Part shown: in pieces, positions 53,280 to 64,000 of the stretch | How the letters are laid out: each line of letters opens with the position of its first letter | How positions within the stretch are numbered: position 1 is the stretch's first letter | Assembly: GCA_041480065.1 (NCBI GenBank) | Contig: JBGOZF010000009.1 | Location: 1-64,000 of the forward strand | From: Fen-999 sp041480065 | GTDB taxonomy: Bacteria; Pseudomonadota; Gammaproteobacteria; Burkholderiales; Rhodocyclaceae | Direction of reading: 5' to 3' | Length of the DNA stretch: 64,000 nucleotides | Made by a program: the position numbers and the translations under genes | The notes under the pieces: model-generated | The model's database searches: none | What the model saw: only the letters and a program-made list of their open reading frames with translations | What the model was told of the DNA's origin: nothing

Positions 53280-55459
53280 CCCCGGCGCGCACTGGCGACG
53301 CCGGCCACTTCGCCGACGAGAACCAGTACGCGCTTCAACTGCTCGGCATCGGCGAGTTCGACCGTGAACGCCATGCGCGCGATGCCGCTCTTGGACAGCG
53401 TTTTCACCGCCGTGACGTTGATCTTCTCCTTCGACAGGACGTCGGAGATGTCGCGCAGCAGCCCCTGGCGGTCGTTGGCCTCGACCAGCAGATCGCTGGC
53501 GTAGACGCCATCCTGCTTGCCGCCCCACTGGGCATCGATGACGCGCTCGGGATTGCGTGCCGCCATGTTGCGGAAGTTGGTGCAATCGAGCCGGTGCACC
53601 GAAACACCGCGACCGCGGGTGACGAAGCCGGCGATGGCGTCGGGCGGCACCGGCTTGCAGCAGCTACCAAGCTGGGTGAGCAGTTTGTCCACGCCCACCA
53701 CCAGAATGCCGCCGGACTCGCCCGCCTTCGACCGCTTGGTCTGGATCTCTGGTTCCGGCGCCACTTCTTCCGGCGCGCCGCGCAGCGCGACCAGAATCGC
53801 CCGCGGGCCGACCTCACCGCGCGCCGCGGCCAGGAAAAACGCATCGGGATTCTTGAAGCCAAGTTTATGCGCGAGGTCTTCGAGATTGGCCTGGGTCTGC
53901 CCGTCGCGTTGCAATTCCTTGGCGACGTAGGCGCGGCCTTGCGCAAGCATCTCCGCTTCCTGCTGCGCAGCGAACCATGTCTTCACTTTCTGCCGTGCGC
54001 GCGAGGACGTCAGGTAACCCGGTGTCAGCCAGTCGCGCGACGGTCCGCCCGCCTTGGCGGTGACGATCTCGACGCGCTGCCCGTTGGCCAGCGACGTGTT
54101 GAGAGGCACCAGATGGCCATCCACGCGCGCGCCGCGGCAATGGTGGCCGATATCGGTATGCAGCCGGTAGGCGAAGTCCACCGGCGTCGCGCCCTTGGGC
54201 AGGTCGATGACGCGGCCCTGCGGCGTCAGCACATAGATGGTGTCGTCGAGCGACGCCCGCTTGAACTGCTCGACCCAGGCCGCCGAGTCGGTCACCTCGT
54301 CGCGCCATGACAGCAGTTGCCGCAGCCAGGCAATCTTCTCGTCGTAGGCCGACTCGGCCCGCGCCGAAGTACCCGACTCCTTGTAGCGCCAATGAGCCGC
54401 GACGCCAAGCTCGGCATGGCGGTGCATCTCCGGCGTGCGGATCTGCACTTCCAGCGAGCGGCCGTCCTCGGCCATCACCGCCGTATGCAGCGAACGATAG
54501 AAGTTGCCCTTGGGATGCGAGATGTAGTCGTCGAATTCGCCGTGGATCGGCTGCCAGAGCGAGTGCACCAGCCCGAGCCCGCTATAGCAGTCCTTCACTT
54601 CGGGCACGACGATGCGCAGCGCGCGCACGTCGTAGACTTCCTCGAAGTCGAGGTCCTTGGCCCGCATCTTGGACCAGATGCTGTAGATGTGCTTGGGCCG
54701 CCCATAGACCTCGGCCGCGATGCCAGCCTTCTCCATTTCGGACTTGAGCCGCAGCACCGCCACATCGATGAACGACTCGCGCTCGATGCGCCGCTCGTCG
54801 AGCATCTTGGCGATGCGCTTGTAGGTCGCCGGCTCAAGGAAGCGGAAGGAAAGGTCTTCGATCTCCCACTTCATCTGCCAGACGCCGAGCCGATTCGCCA
54901 GCGGCGCGTAGATCTCCAGGCTCTCCTTCGCCAGGTCGCGCCGTTCCGGCGTGTCGTGGTCGGTGAACCAGCGCAGGGTTTGCGTGCGCGACGCCAGGCG
55001 CAGCATGACGACGCGAATGTCGTCGGCCATGGCCAGCAGCATCTTGCGCAGGATCTCCGCCTGCGCCCTCGCCTCGCTGGCACCCTGGGCCGCCGCCTCG
55101 GTCAGCGGGCGCAAGCCCTTGAGCCGGTGGAGGTTGTCAACCAGCGCGGCGACCGGCGCGCCGAACTGCGCCGTCAGCTTCTCGCGCGCCTCCGGCAGGA
55201 AATCGTGCGCCGCGAACAGCAGCGCCGCCATGCGCGCATCGGCATCGAGATTGAGCGCCGACAGTTGCAGCGCCATGCCCGCCGCGTGCGGAAGAATATC
55301 CTCACCGGTGCCGAGCCTCTTGCCGACATACAACTCGGCAGCAAGGTCCAGCGCCCGCGCCAGCGCCGCACGCCCTGCGTCCGTCAGGCCGGCGTCGAGG
55401 CGTTTCTGTGCCTCGTCATCGATGCCGACTTCGGAAAGCGCATGTGTCACCGACACCAT
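53276..55459 (-). CDS. relA: RelA-type (p)ppGpp synthetase
   Basis: A 727-residue RelA/SpoT homologue. N-terminal hydrolase-like domain is degenerate (LLFAAHDFLPEAREKL in place of HDxxED). Synthetase motifs are intact: GRPKHIYSIWSKM, YDVRALRIVV and HGEFDDYISHPKGNFYRSLHTAV; the EFDD form marks monofunctional RelA rather than bifunctional SpoT. TGS (VYVLTPQGRVIDLPKGATPVDFAY type) and a C-terminal ACT domain follow. It makes (p)ppGpp when amino acids are lacking and can also influence polyphosphate levels, notable beside ppk/ppx. It lies 6 nt downstream of purL. Confidence 0.93.
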   Translation of the reverse strand: MVSVTHALSEVGIDDEAQKRLDAGLTDAGRAALARALDLAAELYVGKRLGTGEDILPHAAGMALQLSALNLDADARMAALLFAAHDFLPEAREKLTAQFGAPVAALVDNLHRLKGLRPLTEAAAQGASEARAQAEILRKMLLAMADDIRVVMLRLASRTQTLRWFTDHDTPERRDLAKESLEIYAPLANRLGVWQMKWEIEDLSFRFLEPATYKRIAKMLDERRIERESFIDVAVLRLKSEMEKAGIAAEVYGRPKHIYSIWSKMRAKDLDFEEVYDVRALRIVVPEVKDCYSGLGLVHSLWQPIHGEFDDYISHPKGNFYRSLHTAVMAEDGRSLEVQIRTPEMHRHAELGVAAHWRYKESGTSARAESAYDEKIAWLRQLLSWRDEVTDSAAWVEQFKRASLDDTIYVLTPQGRVIDLPKGATPVDFAYRLHTDIGHHCRGARVDGHLVPLNTSLANGQRVEIVTAKAGGPSRDWLTPGYLTSSRARQKVKTWFAAQQEAEMLAQGRAYVAKELQRDGQTQANLEDLAHKLGFKNPDAFFLAAARGEVGPRAILVALRGAPEEVAPEPEIQTKRSKAGESGGILVVGVDKLLTQLGSCCKPVPPDAIAGFVTRGRGVSVHRLDCTNFRNMAARNPERVIDAQWGGKQDGVYASDLLVEANDRQGLLRDISDVLSKEKINVTAVKTLSKSGIARMAFTVELADAEQLKRVLVLVGEVAGVASARRG

Positions 55460-55465
55460 ATCCGG

Positions 55466-59413
<3,948 letters not shown>

Positions 59414-59446
59414 GGCGAGGGGCTGGGGCAAGCGTGCAAGATTGCA

Positions 59447-59452
59447 ATTATA
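59447..59452 (-). promoter_or_regulatory. Candidate -10 element of purL
   Basis: The minus strand reads TATAAT here, 34 nt upstream of the purL ATG, with only GC-rich sequence where a -35 would be. No PurR-type operator is obvious in the 391 bp between purL and the next gene. Confidence 0.35.
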
Positions 59453-59732
59453 CGGCCTCCCCGCCCGGCCCCGCCGGCCCGTGGGGCTGAGGAATGGCCT
59501 CGCTTGAATGGCCGATTGCCAGCACGCTTCGCGCTGACTCACGCGTCGAGCGCAGCCCAGCACCGCGGCGTCGGCAAGCGCGATTATGTCTACGCATTCG
59601 GCTATATCAAGGGAGCCAGGATGCTGCCGCTGGAGAGTGCAACGCCAGCGCCGCAGCAGGCGACGTGCCTTCCCGGCCAAGGCCACCGCCCGATCGGCTC
59701 GAGCAAAGCTGTGCAATCGTTCGACACGAATT

Positions 59733-59757
59733 GATGGCATTGGTCTATGATGCCATC
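59733..59757. promoter_or_regulatory. Inverted repeat upstream of haem-sensor gene
   Basis: GATGGCAT (59733-59740) and ATGCCATC (59750-59757) form a perfect 8-bp inverted repeat with 9-bp spacing, 48 nt before the gene at 59805. It resembles a repressor operator (the TGGT...GCCA core recalls GntR-type sites), but no matching regulator is in the window. The rest of the 391-bp gap shows no gene. Confidence 0.4.
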
Positions 59758-59804
59758 CGCTTGGCCTTACCAAAGCCATAAGACCAACGATAAAGGGAGA
59801 ACTC

Positions 59805-60716
59805 ATGGATCAGGAATCTGTTCAAAGCGAATCCGTATCTGGCACCTTTCACCGCGCGTTGTTTCTCATCTACCTGGCGAGCGTGGTGGCCGTCGTACCG
59901 TTGATCTACTTCCTGACCAAGGACGAGTTGTTCTCGCAGGCCAACAAGGAGCTGAAGCTGCTGGTCGACGTGGTCAGTTCAGCCCGGGCCATCGTCAAGG
60001 ACAAGACCCGACCGTATTTTCTCGCCAAGGGCGAATTCTTCGCTCCGGTCGTGTCCTCGACCGTGATGGCGAAGGAATTGGCCACCAATTTTCGCGCCCT
60101 GCAGCCGATCTACATGGTGCGCATGATCAGCGACAACCCGCTGAACAAGGACAATTTGCCGGAAGGCCTGGAGAAGGACGTTCTCGAAACCCTGCGCCAA
60201 AGCGCCACCGACAAGGGCATCATCCAGACTGGATCGATCCGCGGCCGCGACTACCTGATTTCCGCAGTGCCGACCAAGGTCCACGACGATTGCCTGATGT
60301 GCCATGGCGATCCGACGGCGGCGCCGAAGGAAATCACCGCCCAATACGGCACGACCAACGGTTTCGGCTGGAAGCCCGGTTCGATCATCGGCGCCACCCT
60401 GGTCGGCGTCCCGATCGCCGACCTCAATTCCGCGGTCATGAAGCGTGCCGGAATCGTCATCGGTATCATCACGGTGCTGTTCGCCGGCGTCCTGATCGTG
60501 TTGAACCGCGTCGTCCAGAACGACATCATCCAACCCATCCTCCACATCACCGAGGCTGCCAAGGCCGTCAGCCTGGGCCGCAGCAACGACCCCCTGGTTT
60601 CTGACCGCTACGACGAAATCGGCGCCCTGACCCGAGCCTTCGAACTGATGCGGCGAAGCATCAACATCGCCACCGCCCAGATCACCCGCTTGAGCAAAGC
60701 GAGAAAAGGCGAGTAG
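59805..60716 (+). CDS. DUF3365 haem-sensor/HAMP membrane protein without output domain
   Basis: A 303-residue protein. Membrane helix about 20-42; a periplasmic DUF3365/Tll0287-like domain with a haem-binding CLMCHGD (about 163-169); second helix about 218-240; HAMP-like tail (ITEAAKAVSLGRSND) and nothing after it. In full sensors this layout is followed by kinase or GGDEF output. The absence suggests it signals through another protein; a DUF4388-like gene is 45 nt downstream. Start ATG follows AAAGGGAG. Confidence 0.82.
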   Translation: MDQESVQSESVSGTFHRALFLIYLASVVAVVPLIYFLTKDELFSQANKELKLLVDVVSSARAIVKDKTRPYFLAKGEFFAPVVSSTVMAKELATNFRALQPIYMVRMISDNPLNKDNLPEGLEKDVLETLRQSATDKGIIQTGSIRGRDYLISAVPTKVHDDCLMCHGDPTAAPKEITAQYGTTNGFGWKPGSIIGATLVGVPIADLNSAVMKRAGIVIGIITVLFAGVLIVLNRVVQNDIIQPILHITEAAKAVSLGRSNDPLVSDRYDEIGALTRAFELMRRSINIATAQITRLSKARKGE

Positions 60717-60761
60717 CCGCCGTCTGCCGCCGAAGCCAGCCGAAGAAACAAGGAAGGCCAT

Positions 60762-61310
60762 ATGAGCCGAGAGCTTCACTCGATCGGTGACTGCCTCGAT
60801 GGATTGAGGGAACTCGTCAAAAGCGGTGCCAGCGGTAACTTCTACCTCGCCGGCAGCGACAACAACATCGCCGCCATCACACTCAACGGCGGCGTCATCG
60901 AGGCCGTGAATTTCAAGGGCCGGCGCGGCGACTTCGCCGTTGAGCTATTGAAAGGCATGGAAACAGCGAGTTGCACCTTCCGTGCAGACGCGCCACGCCC
61001 GGGCCGGAATTCGCAACTCAGCAATTATGCGGTTCGCTGGCTCATCGGAGACGCCGGCACCCCCGCCGCAGCCACCAAGGCCCCGGCCGGCGCCGAAGCC
61101 GGGGATAACACCGCGATCCAGAAATATCGAAGTGCCGTCGAATCGATCGCTTTCGCTTTTCTGGGTCCCATCGCGGCAGCCGTTTGCGAAGGCGCATTCA
61201 GCGACTGTGCCAGCATTCGCGAAGTGCTCGACGAGCTCGCGGCGAATCTGCCCCCGGGTGAAGCAGAGCAGTTCCGAAACGAAGTGGCAAAGGCCATCGG
61301 CGTGAAATAG
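60762..61310 (+). CDS. DUF4388-like hypothetical protein
   Basis: A 182-residue cytoplasmic protein. Residues 20-75 (SGNFYLAGSDNNIAAITLNGGVIEAVNF and ELLKGMETASCTFRAD) match the DUF4388/PATAN-type pattern of small beta-helical modules that accompany sensor proteins. A low-complexity Ala/Pro linker (about 96-115) precedes a helical C-terminal part. It follows the haem-sensor gene with a good ribosome site (AAGGAAGG), so the two probably act together. Confidence 0.65.
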   Translation: MSRELHSIGDCLDGLRELVKSGASGNFYLAGSDNNIAAITLNGGVIEAVNFKGRRGDFAVELLKGMETASCTFRADAPRPGRNSQLSNYAVRWLIGDAGTPAAATKAPAGAEAGDNTAIQKYRSAVESIAFAFLGPIAAAVCEGAFSDCASIREVLDELAANLPPGEAEQFRNEVAKAIGVK

Positions 61311-61439
61311 CGCGGGGACCGCGGCCGTCGACGACGGCGCGGCGCATCGCCAAACGCACAGTCGGGGCAGGGCTTTGATGGTTGATGCCCCGGTCGTTTC
61401 GTGGCAACCTTCGTCCTTCCGTTCAGCGCCCCTCCCCCG

Positions 61440-61892
61440 ATGAAACGCCTCCATCTGCTCTGCCTGTCGTTGACGGCCTTGTGCCTGCCTGCATTCGCAG
61501 GCGGCAAGGACGAACTTTGGCAGGTGACGGTTCAAATGAGCGACCGGACTTCCGGCGCCACGCTGACCACGCAAGCGCATCAGCAATGCCTGCGCCAAGG
61601 AGTGAGCGCCGATGAAATCGTTCCCTTGCGCAAGGGCTGCCGGCTGGCGGATCAACAGACGTCCGGTTCCATGCTGACATTCCGCTTCGAATGCACGGGC
61701 AAGGATCGCCTGGGCGGCGACGGCGATATCGACCGCCCGACGCCGGACACCTATAGTGGCAGGATGCAGATGCAGGGAATCTCCGCCAAGGGTCGTGACA
61801 TCGACATCGCCGTGAGCTTCTCCGGCAAACGCGTCGGCGATTGCACGTTCGGCGAAACACCGCCCGAATCATCCTCGTCTGCACCGCAGTAA
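61440..61892 (+). CDS. DUF3617 exported protein
   Basis: A 150-residue periplasmic protein: signal peptide ending LPAFA (about 20), then the DUF3617 pattern with WQVTVQMSD near residue 27, a repeated Cys pair (QCLRQG, GCRLADQ, FECTGKD, DCTFGE) and DTYSGRMQMQG. Function unknown. Start ATG at 61440; a reading from 61401 precedes a plain leader. Confidence 0.75.
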   Translation: MKRLHLLCLSLTALCLPAFAGGKDELWQVTVQMSDRTSGATLTTQAHQQCLRQGVSADEIVPLRKGCRLADQQTSGSMLTFRFECTGKDRLGGDGDIDRPTPDTYSGRMQMQGISAKGRDIDIAVSFSGKRVGDCTFGETPPESSSSAPQ

Positions 61893-61901
61893 CAGACAGC
61901 C

Positions 61902-62765
61902 ATGTCAGCTCACGCCTACGACGTCACCGTCGCCGACTTCGACGCCAAAGTCATCGCCGCATCCCGACATGTTCCGGTGGTCGTAGACTTCTGGGCCGAG
62001 TGGTGCCAGCCGTGCGGGGTTCTCAAGCCCATCCTCGAGAAACTCGCCGCCGAATACGACGGGCGATTCATCCTGGCCAAGGTCAACTCGGACGAGAACC
62101 AGGAACTTGCCCAGCGCTACGGCGTGCGCGGGATTCCGGCGGTGAAGGCCTTCGTCGATGGCGAGCTTGCCGACGAGTTCACCGGCGCCTTGCCGGAAGC
62201 GCAGGTGCGCCAATTCGTCGATGGCCTGGTACCTTCACCCGCCGAACCATTGCGCCGCGAGGCGCTGGCGGCCTACAGCCGCGGCGATATCGAAGCCGCC
62301 CGCAAGCTGCTTGCCCGTGCCATCGATCTCGATCCGCGCAACGAAAGCGCCTACCTCGACTACGTCGAGTTGAGCCTTGAAGCAGGCGCGCTTGACGAGG
62401 CGCGCCAGTTGCTGGACGCCCTGCGCGACCGCGCGCTCGACCGCTTCCGTGTCGAAGCGCTCGATGCGCGGTTGAATCTGGCGGCCGGCGGTGCCGGTGG
62501 CGACCCGGCGGCGCTGCGCGCCCGTGTCGAGGGCGATCCCGCCGATCTGGAGGCACGCCTGCAGCTCGCCCATGTCCTTGCCCTGGCCGGCGACTACCGG
62601 TCCGCTTTCGAGCAGTTGCTGGAAATCGTCCGCCGCGATCGCCAGTGGCACGACGAGGCCGGGCGCAAGACCATGCTGACCCTGTTCAACATGCTGGCGG
62701 CACAGCCGGAACTCGATGACCTGGTGCGCGAATACCGCGTCGCCCTGTCGCGTACTCTCAATTGA
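61902..62765 (+). CDS. Thioredoxin-TPR protein (CnoX/YbbN-like)
   Basis: A 287-residue cytoplasmic protein: N-terminal thioredoxin fold with WCQPCG (C35, C38) and a C-terminal TPR-like half (AYSRGDIEAARKLLARAIDL, LEARLQLAHVLALAGDYRSAFEQLLEIV). YbbN/CnoX works as a redox-regulated holdase. The active site is intact (unlike E. coli YbbN, which has SxxC), so it may also reduce disulfides. Confidence 0.88.
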   Translation: MSAHAYDVTVADFDAKVIAASRHVPVVVDFWAEWCQPCGVLKPILEKLAAEYDGRFILAKVNSDENQELAQRYGVRGIPAVKAFVDGELADEFTGALPEAQVRQFVDGLVPSPAEPLRREALAAYSRGDIEAARKLLARAIDLDPRNESAYLDYVELSLEAGALDEARQLLDALRDRALDRFRVEALDARLNLAAGGAGGDPAALRARVEGDPADLEARLQLAHVLALAGDYRSAFEQLLEIVRRDRQWHDEAGRKTMLTLFNMLAAQPELDDLVREYRVALSRTLN

Positions 62766-62786
62766 CCCCCATCTATCGCCAATGAC

Positions 62787-63413
62787 ATGAAGCTACTCTT
62801 CGACCTTTTCCCGGTCATCCTTTTCTTCCTGACCTACAAGCTGGCAAGCGGTGGCCATGCCAATGGCAGTTGTGCGCCGATAGGCGACGGCACCATGCTG
62901 TCGCTGACCCAGGAACCGATCTTCCTGGCCACCGCCGTTGCCATTGCCGCCACCATCGCCCAGGTCGGCTGGCTGCTGCTGCGCCGGAAGAAGGTCGATA
63001 CGATGCTCTGGGTAAGCCTTTCGATCATCGTTGTCTTTGGCGGTGCCACGCTTTACTTCCGGGATCCGACTTTCATCCAGTGGAAGCCATCGATCCTCTA
63101 CTGGATGTTTGCGGCGACCTTCCTCGTCTCGGCCAGCGTACTCGACAAGAACCTGGTGCGCACCCTCATGTCTCAGCAGATCGAGCTGCCGGAGCCGGTG
63201 TGGGGACGCCTCAATATCGCCTGGATCATCTTCTTCGTCTTCATGGGTTTCGCCAATCTTGTCGCCGTCCACTATCTTTCCTGCGACGGCTGGGTGAGTT
63301 TCAAGCTGTATGGGCTGACCGGCCTGATGCTGGTATTCATGGTCGCGCAGGGATTCTGGCTGGCCCGGTACATGGAGGTGCCGGCGGAGTCGAAACCAGG
63401 GGAGAACTCTTGA
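62787..63413 (+). CDS. yciB: Inner membrane septation protein (YciB/IspZ)
   Basis: A 208-residue protein of about five membrane helices beginning MKLLFDLFPVILFFLTYKL, the IspA/YciB family start. WRKKVDTML-like RRKKVDTMLWVSL, GWVSFKLYGLTGLM and FMVAQGFWLARYM are conserved. It is implicated in cell-envelope and septation. Its stop overlaps the YciI-like gene start (TGATG), and BolA follows, so the three are coupled. Confidence 0.9.
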   Translation: MKLLFDLFPVILFFLTYKLASGGHANGSCAPIGDGTMLSLTQEPIFLATAVAIAATIAQVGWLLLRRKKVDTMLWVSLSIIVVFGGATLYFRDPTFIQWKPSILYWMFAATFLVSASVLDKNLVRTLMSQQIELPEPVWGRLNIAWIIFFVFMGFANLVAVHYLSCDGWVSFKLYGLTGLMLVFMVAQGFWLARYMEVPAESKPGENS

Positions 63414-63715
63414 TGCTCTATGTCGTCATGGCCGAGGATGCGCCCGACTCGCTTGCCCGGCGGCTCGCCGCCCGACCGCAGCACCTGGCACGCCTGACAG
63501 CCCTGCAAGCGGAAGGCCGGCTGGTGCTGGCCGGCCCCTGCCCGGCCATCGATGCGCCGGACCCGGGCCCCGCGGGTTTCTCGGGCAGCCTGATCGTCGC
63601 CGAATTTCCGTCCCTCGAAGACGCACGCGCCTGGGCCGACGCCGATCCCTATGTCGCCGCCGGCGTCTACGCCCGCGTCACCGTCAAGCCGTTCAAGCGC
63701 GTGTTCCCCGCGTGA
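63413..63715 (+). CDS. yciI: YciI-like protein
   Basis: A 100-residue YciI-family protein: YVVMAEDAPDSLARRLAARPQHLARL, GRLVLAGPCPAID and ADPYVAAGVYARVTVKPF are the family pattern, with the conserved His of HLARL. The family is of unclear enzymatic role. It overlaps yciB at the start and bolA (GTGA) at the end. Confidence 0.9.
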   Translation: MLYVVMAEDAPDSLARRLAARPQHLARLTALQAEGRLVLAGPCPAIDAPDPGPAGFSGSLIVAEFPSLEDARAWADADPYVAAGVYARVTVKPFKRVFPA

Positions 63716-63972
63716 GCACCGTAGACGAACTGCACCGGCGTCTCGCAGCGCTGGAGCCGCTTCGGCTCGATATCGTCGACGACTCGGCCAAACACGCCGG
63801 CCACGCCGGCGCCGGCGCCGGCGGCCATTACCGCCTCACCATCGTCTCGCCGAAGTTCTCCGGCCTGGGCACCATGGTCCGGCACCGACTCGTCCATGAC
63901 GCCGTCGGCGACCTCATGAGCAGCAAGATCCACGCCCTCAGCATCGCCGCCAGTAGCCCGGAAGATGCCTAG
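63712..63972 (+). CDS. BolA family protein
   Basis: An 86-residue BolA with GTG start overlapping yciI. HYRLTIVSPKFSGLGTMVRHRLVHDAVGDLM and KIHALSI are the conserved BolA core with the C-terminal His used for Fe-S partnering with glutaredoxin. It sits at the end of the yciB-yciI-bolA operon common in betaproteobacteria. The remaining 28 bases of the window show nothing. Confidence 0.9.
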   Translation: MSTVDELHRRLAALEPLRLDIVDDSAKHAGHAGAGAGGHYRLTIVSPKFSGLGTMVRHRLVHDAVGDLMSSKIHALSIAASSPEDA

Positions 63973-64000
63973 CACGAAAGTGATGTTTTCAGCCTAGAAT

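Noticed and set aside
59414..59806. N-terminal extension of PurL by 131 residues
   Set aside because: The extra residues do not resemble PurL and cross a TATAAT element; the ATG at 59413 gives the normal start.

Overview
The window is a GC-rich, densely coded bacterial chromosome segment with many 1-4 nt start/stop overlaps. Gene content (DUF2863, a DAHL-domain c-di-GMP protein beside a di-haem peroxidase, RelA-type synthetase, one-chain PurL, single ETF with acyl-CoA dehydrogenase, AzlCD, Mla/MCE transporter) fits a betaproteobacterium, probably Rhodocyclales-like. That placement is inferred from gene families remembered, not from a search. No rRNA, tRNA or CRISPR array was seen.

Layout. 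0-0.43 kb: the end of an IS3-like element that cuts a DnaJ-associated hypothetical gene. 0.6-2.8 kb: a four-gene coupled operon (YkgJ, EamA exporter, AzlC, AzlD). 2.8-5.4 kb: a PlcP-type metallophosphoesterase behind a candidate Pho box, convergent with a Pit phosphate transporter and its PhoU-like partner. 5.5-10.9 kb: DUF2863, a lipoprotein/M48 protease/secreted protein operon, dadA and msrB. 11-17.5 kb: PhnD-like binding protein with a histidine kinase, an ArsC/Spx protein, and a di-haem peroxidase coupled to a DAHL-PAS-GGDEF-EAL protein. 17.5-18.7 kb: an M20 hydrolase. 18.8-30.3 kb: the most unusual stretch: a periplasmic binding protein, a 1503-residue phosphorelay/c-di-GMP protein, a ThDP carboligase, two citrate-synthase-fold proteins lacking most catalytic residues, and a TonB-dependent receptor. 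30.3-33.7 kb: DUF1631 and HDOD genes with a c-di-GMP-I riboswitch between them. 33.7-41.7 kb: fatty-acid/acyl-CoA catabolism (acyl-CoA dehydrogenase, CbiM-like membrane protein, EtfAB, TetR regulator with two matching operators, enoyl-CoA hydratase, acyl-CoA synthetase). 41.7-47.2 kb: an Mla-type lipid transporter with a PhnD-PAS-GGDEF protein embedded in it. 47.2-50.9 kb: ppx and ppk1, the latter behind a candidate Pho box. 50.9-53.3 kb: a small island with tandem lipoproteins, ending in a second, diverged copy of the ppk 3' end. 53.3-59.4 kb: relA and purL; purL carries an in-frame palindromic insertion. 59.8-64 kb: haem-sensor/HAMP protein, DUF4388-like protein, DUF3617, thioredoxin-TPR, YciB, YciI and BolA.

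Three themes recur. Phosphate physiology: Pho-box-driven plcP and ppk, plus ppx, pit and relA. c-di-GMP signalling: three GGDEF proteins, all with intact active sites and RxxD inhibitory sites, plus a c-di-GMP riboswitch. Periplasmic binding proteins joined to signalling proteins: three separate loci. All function calls are from reading the translated sequence by eye; no alignment or database search was run.
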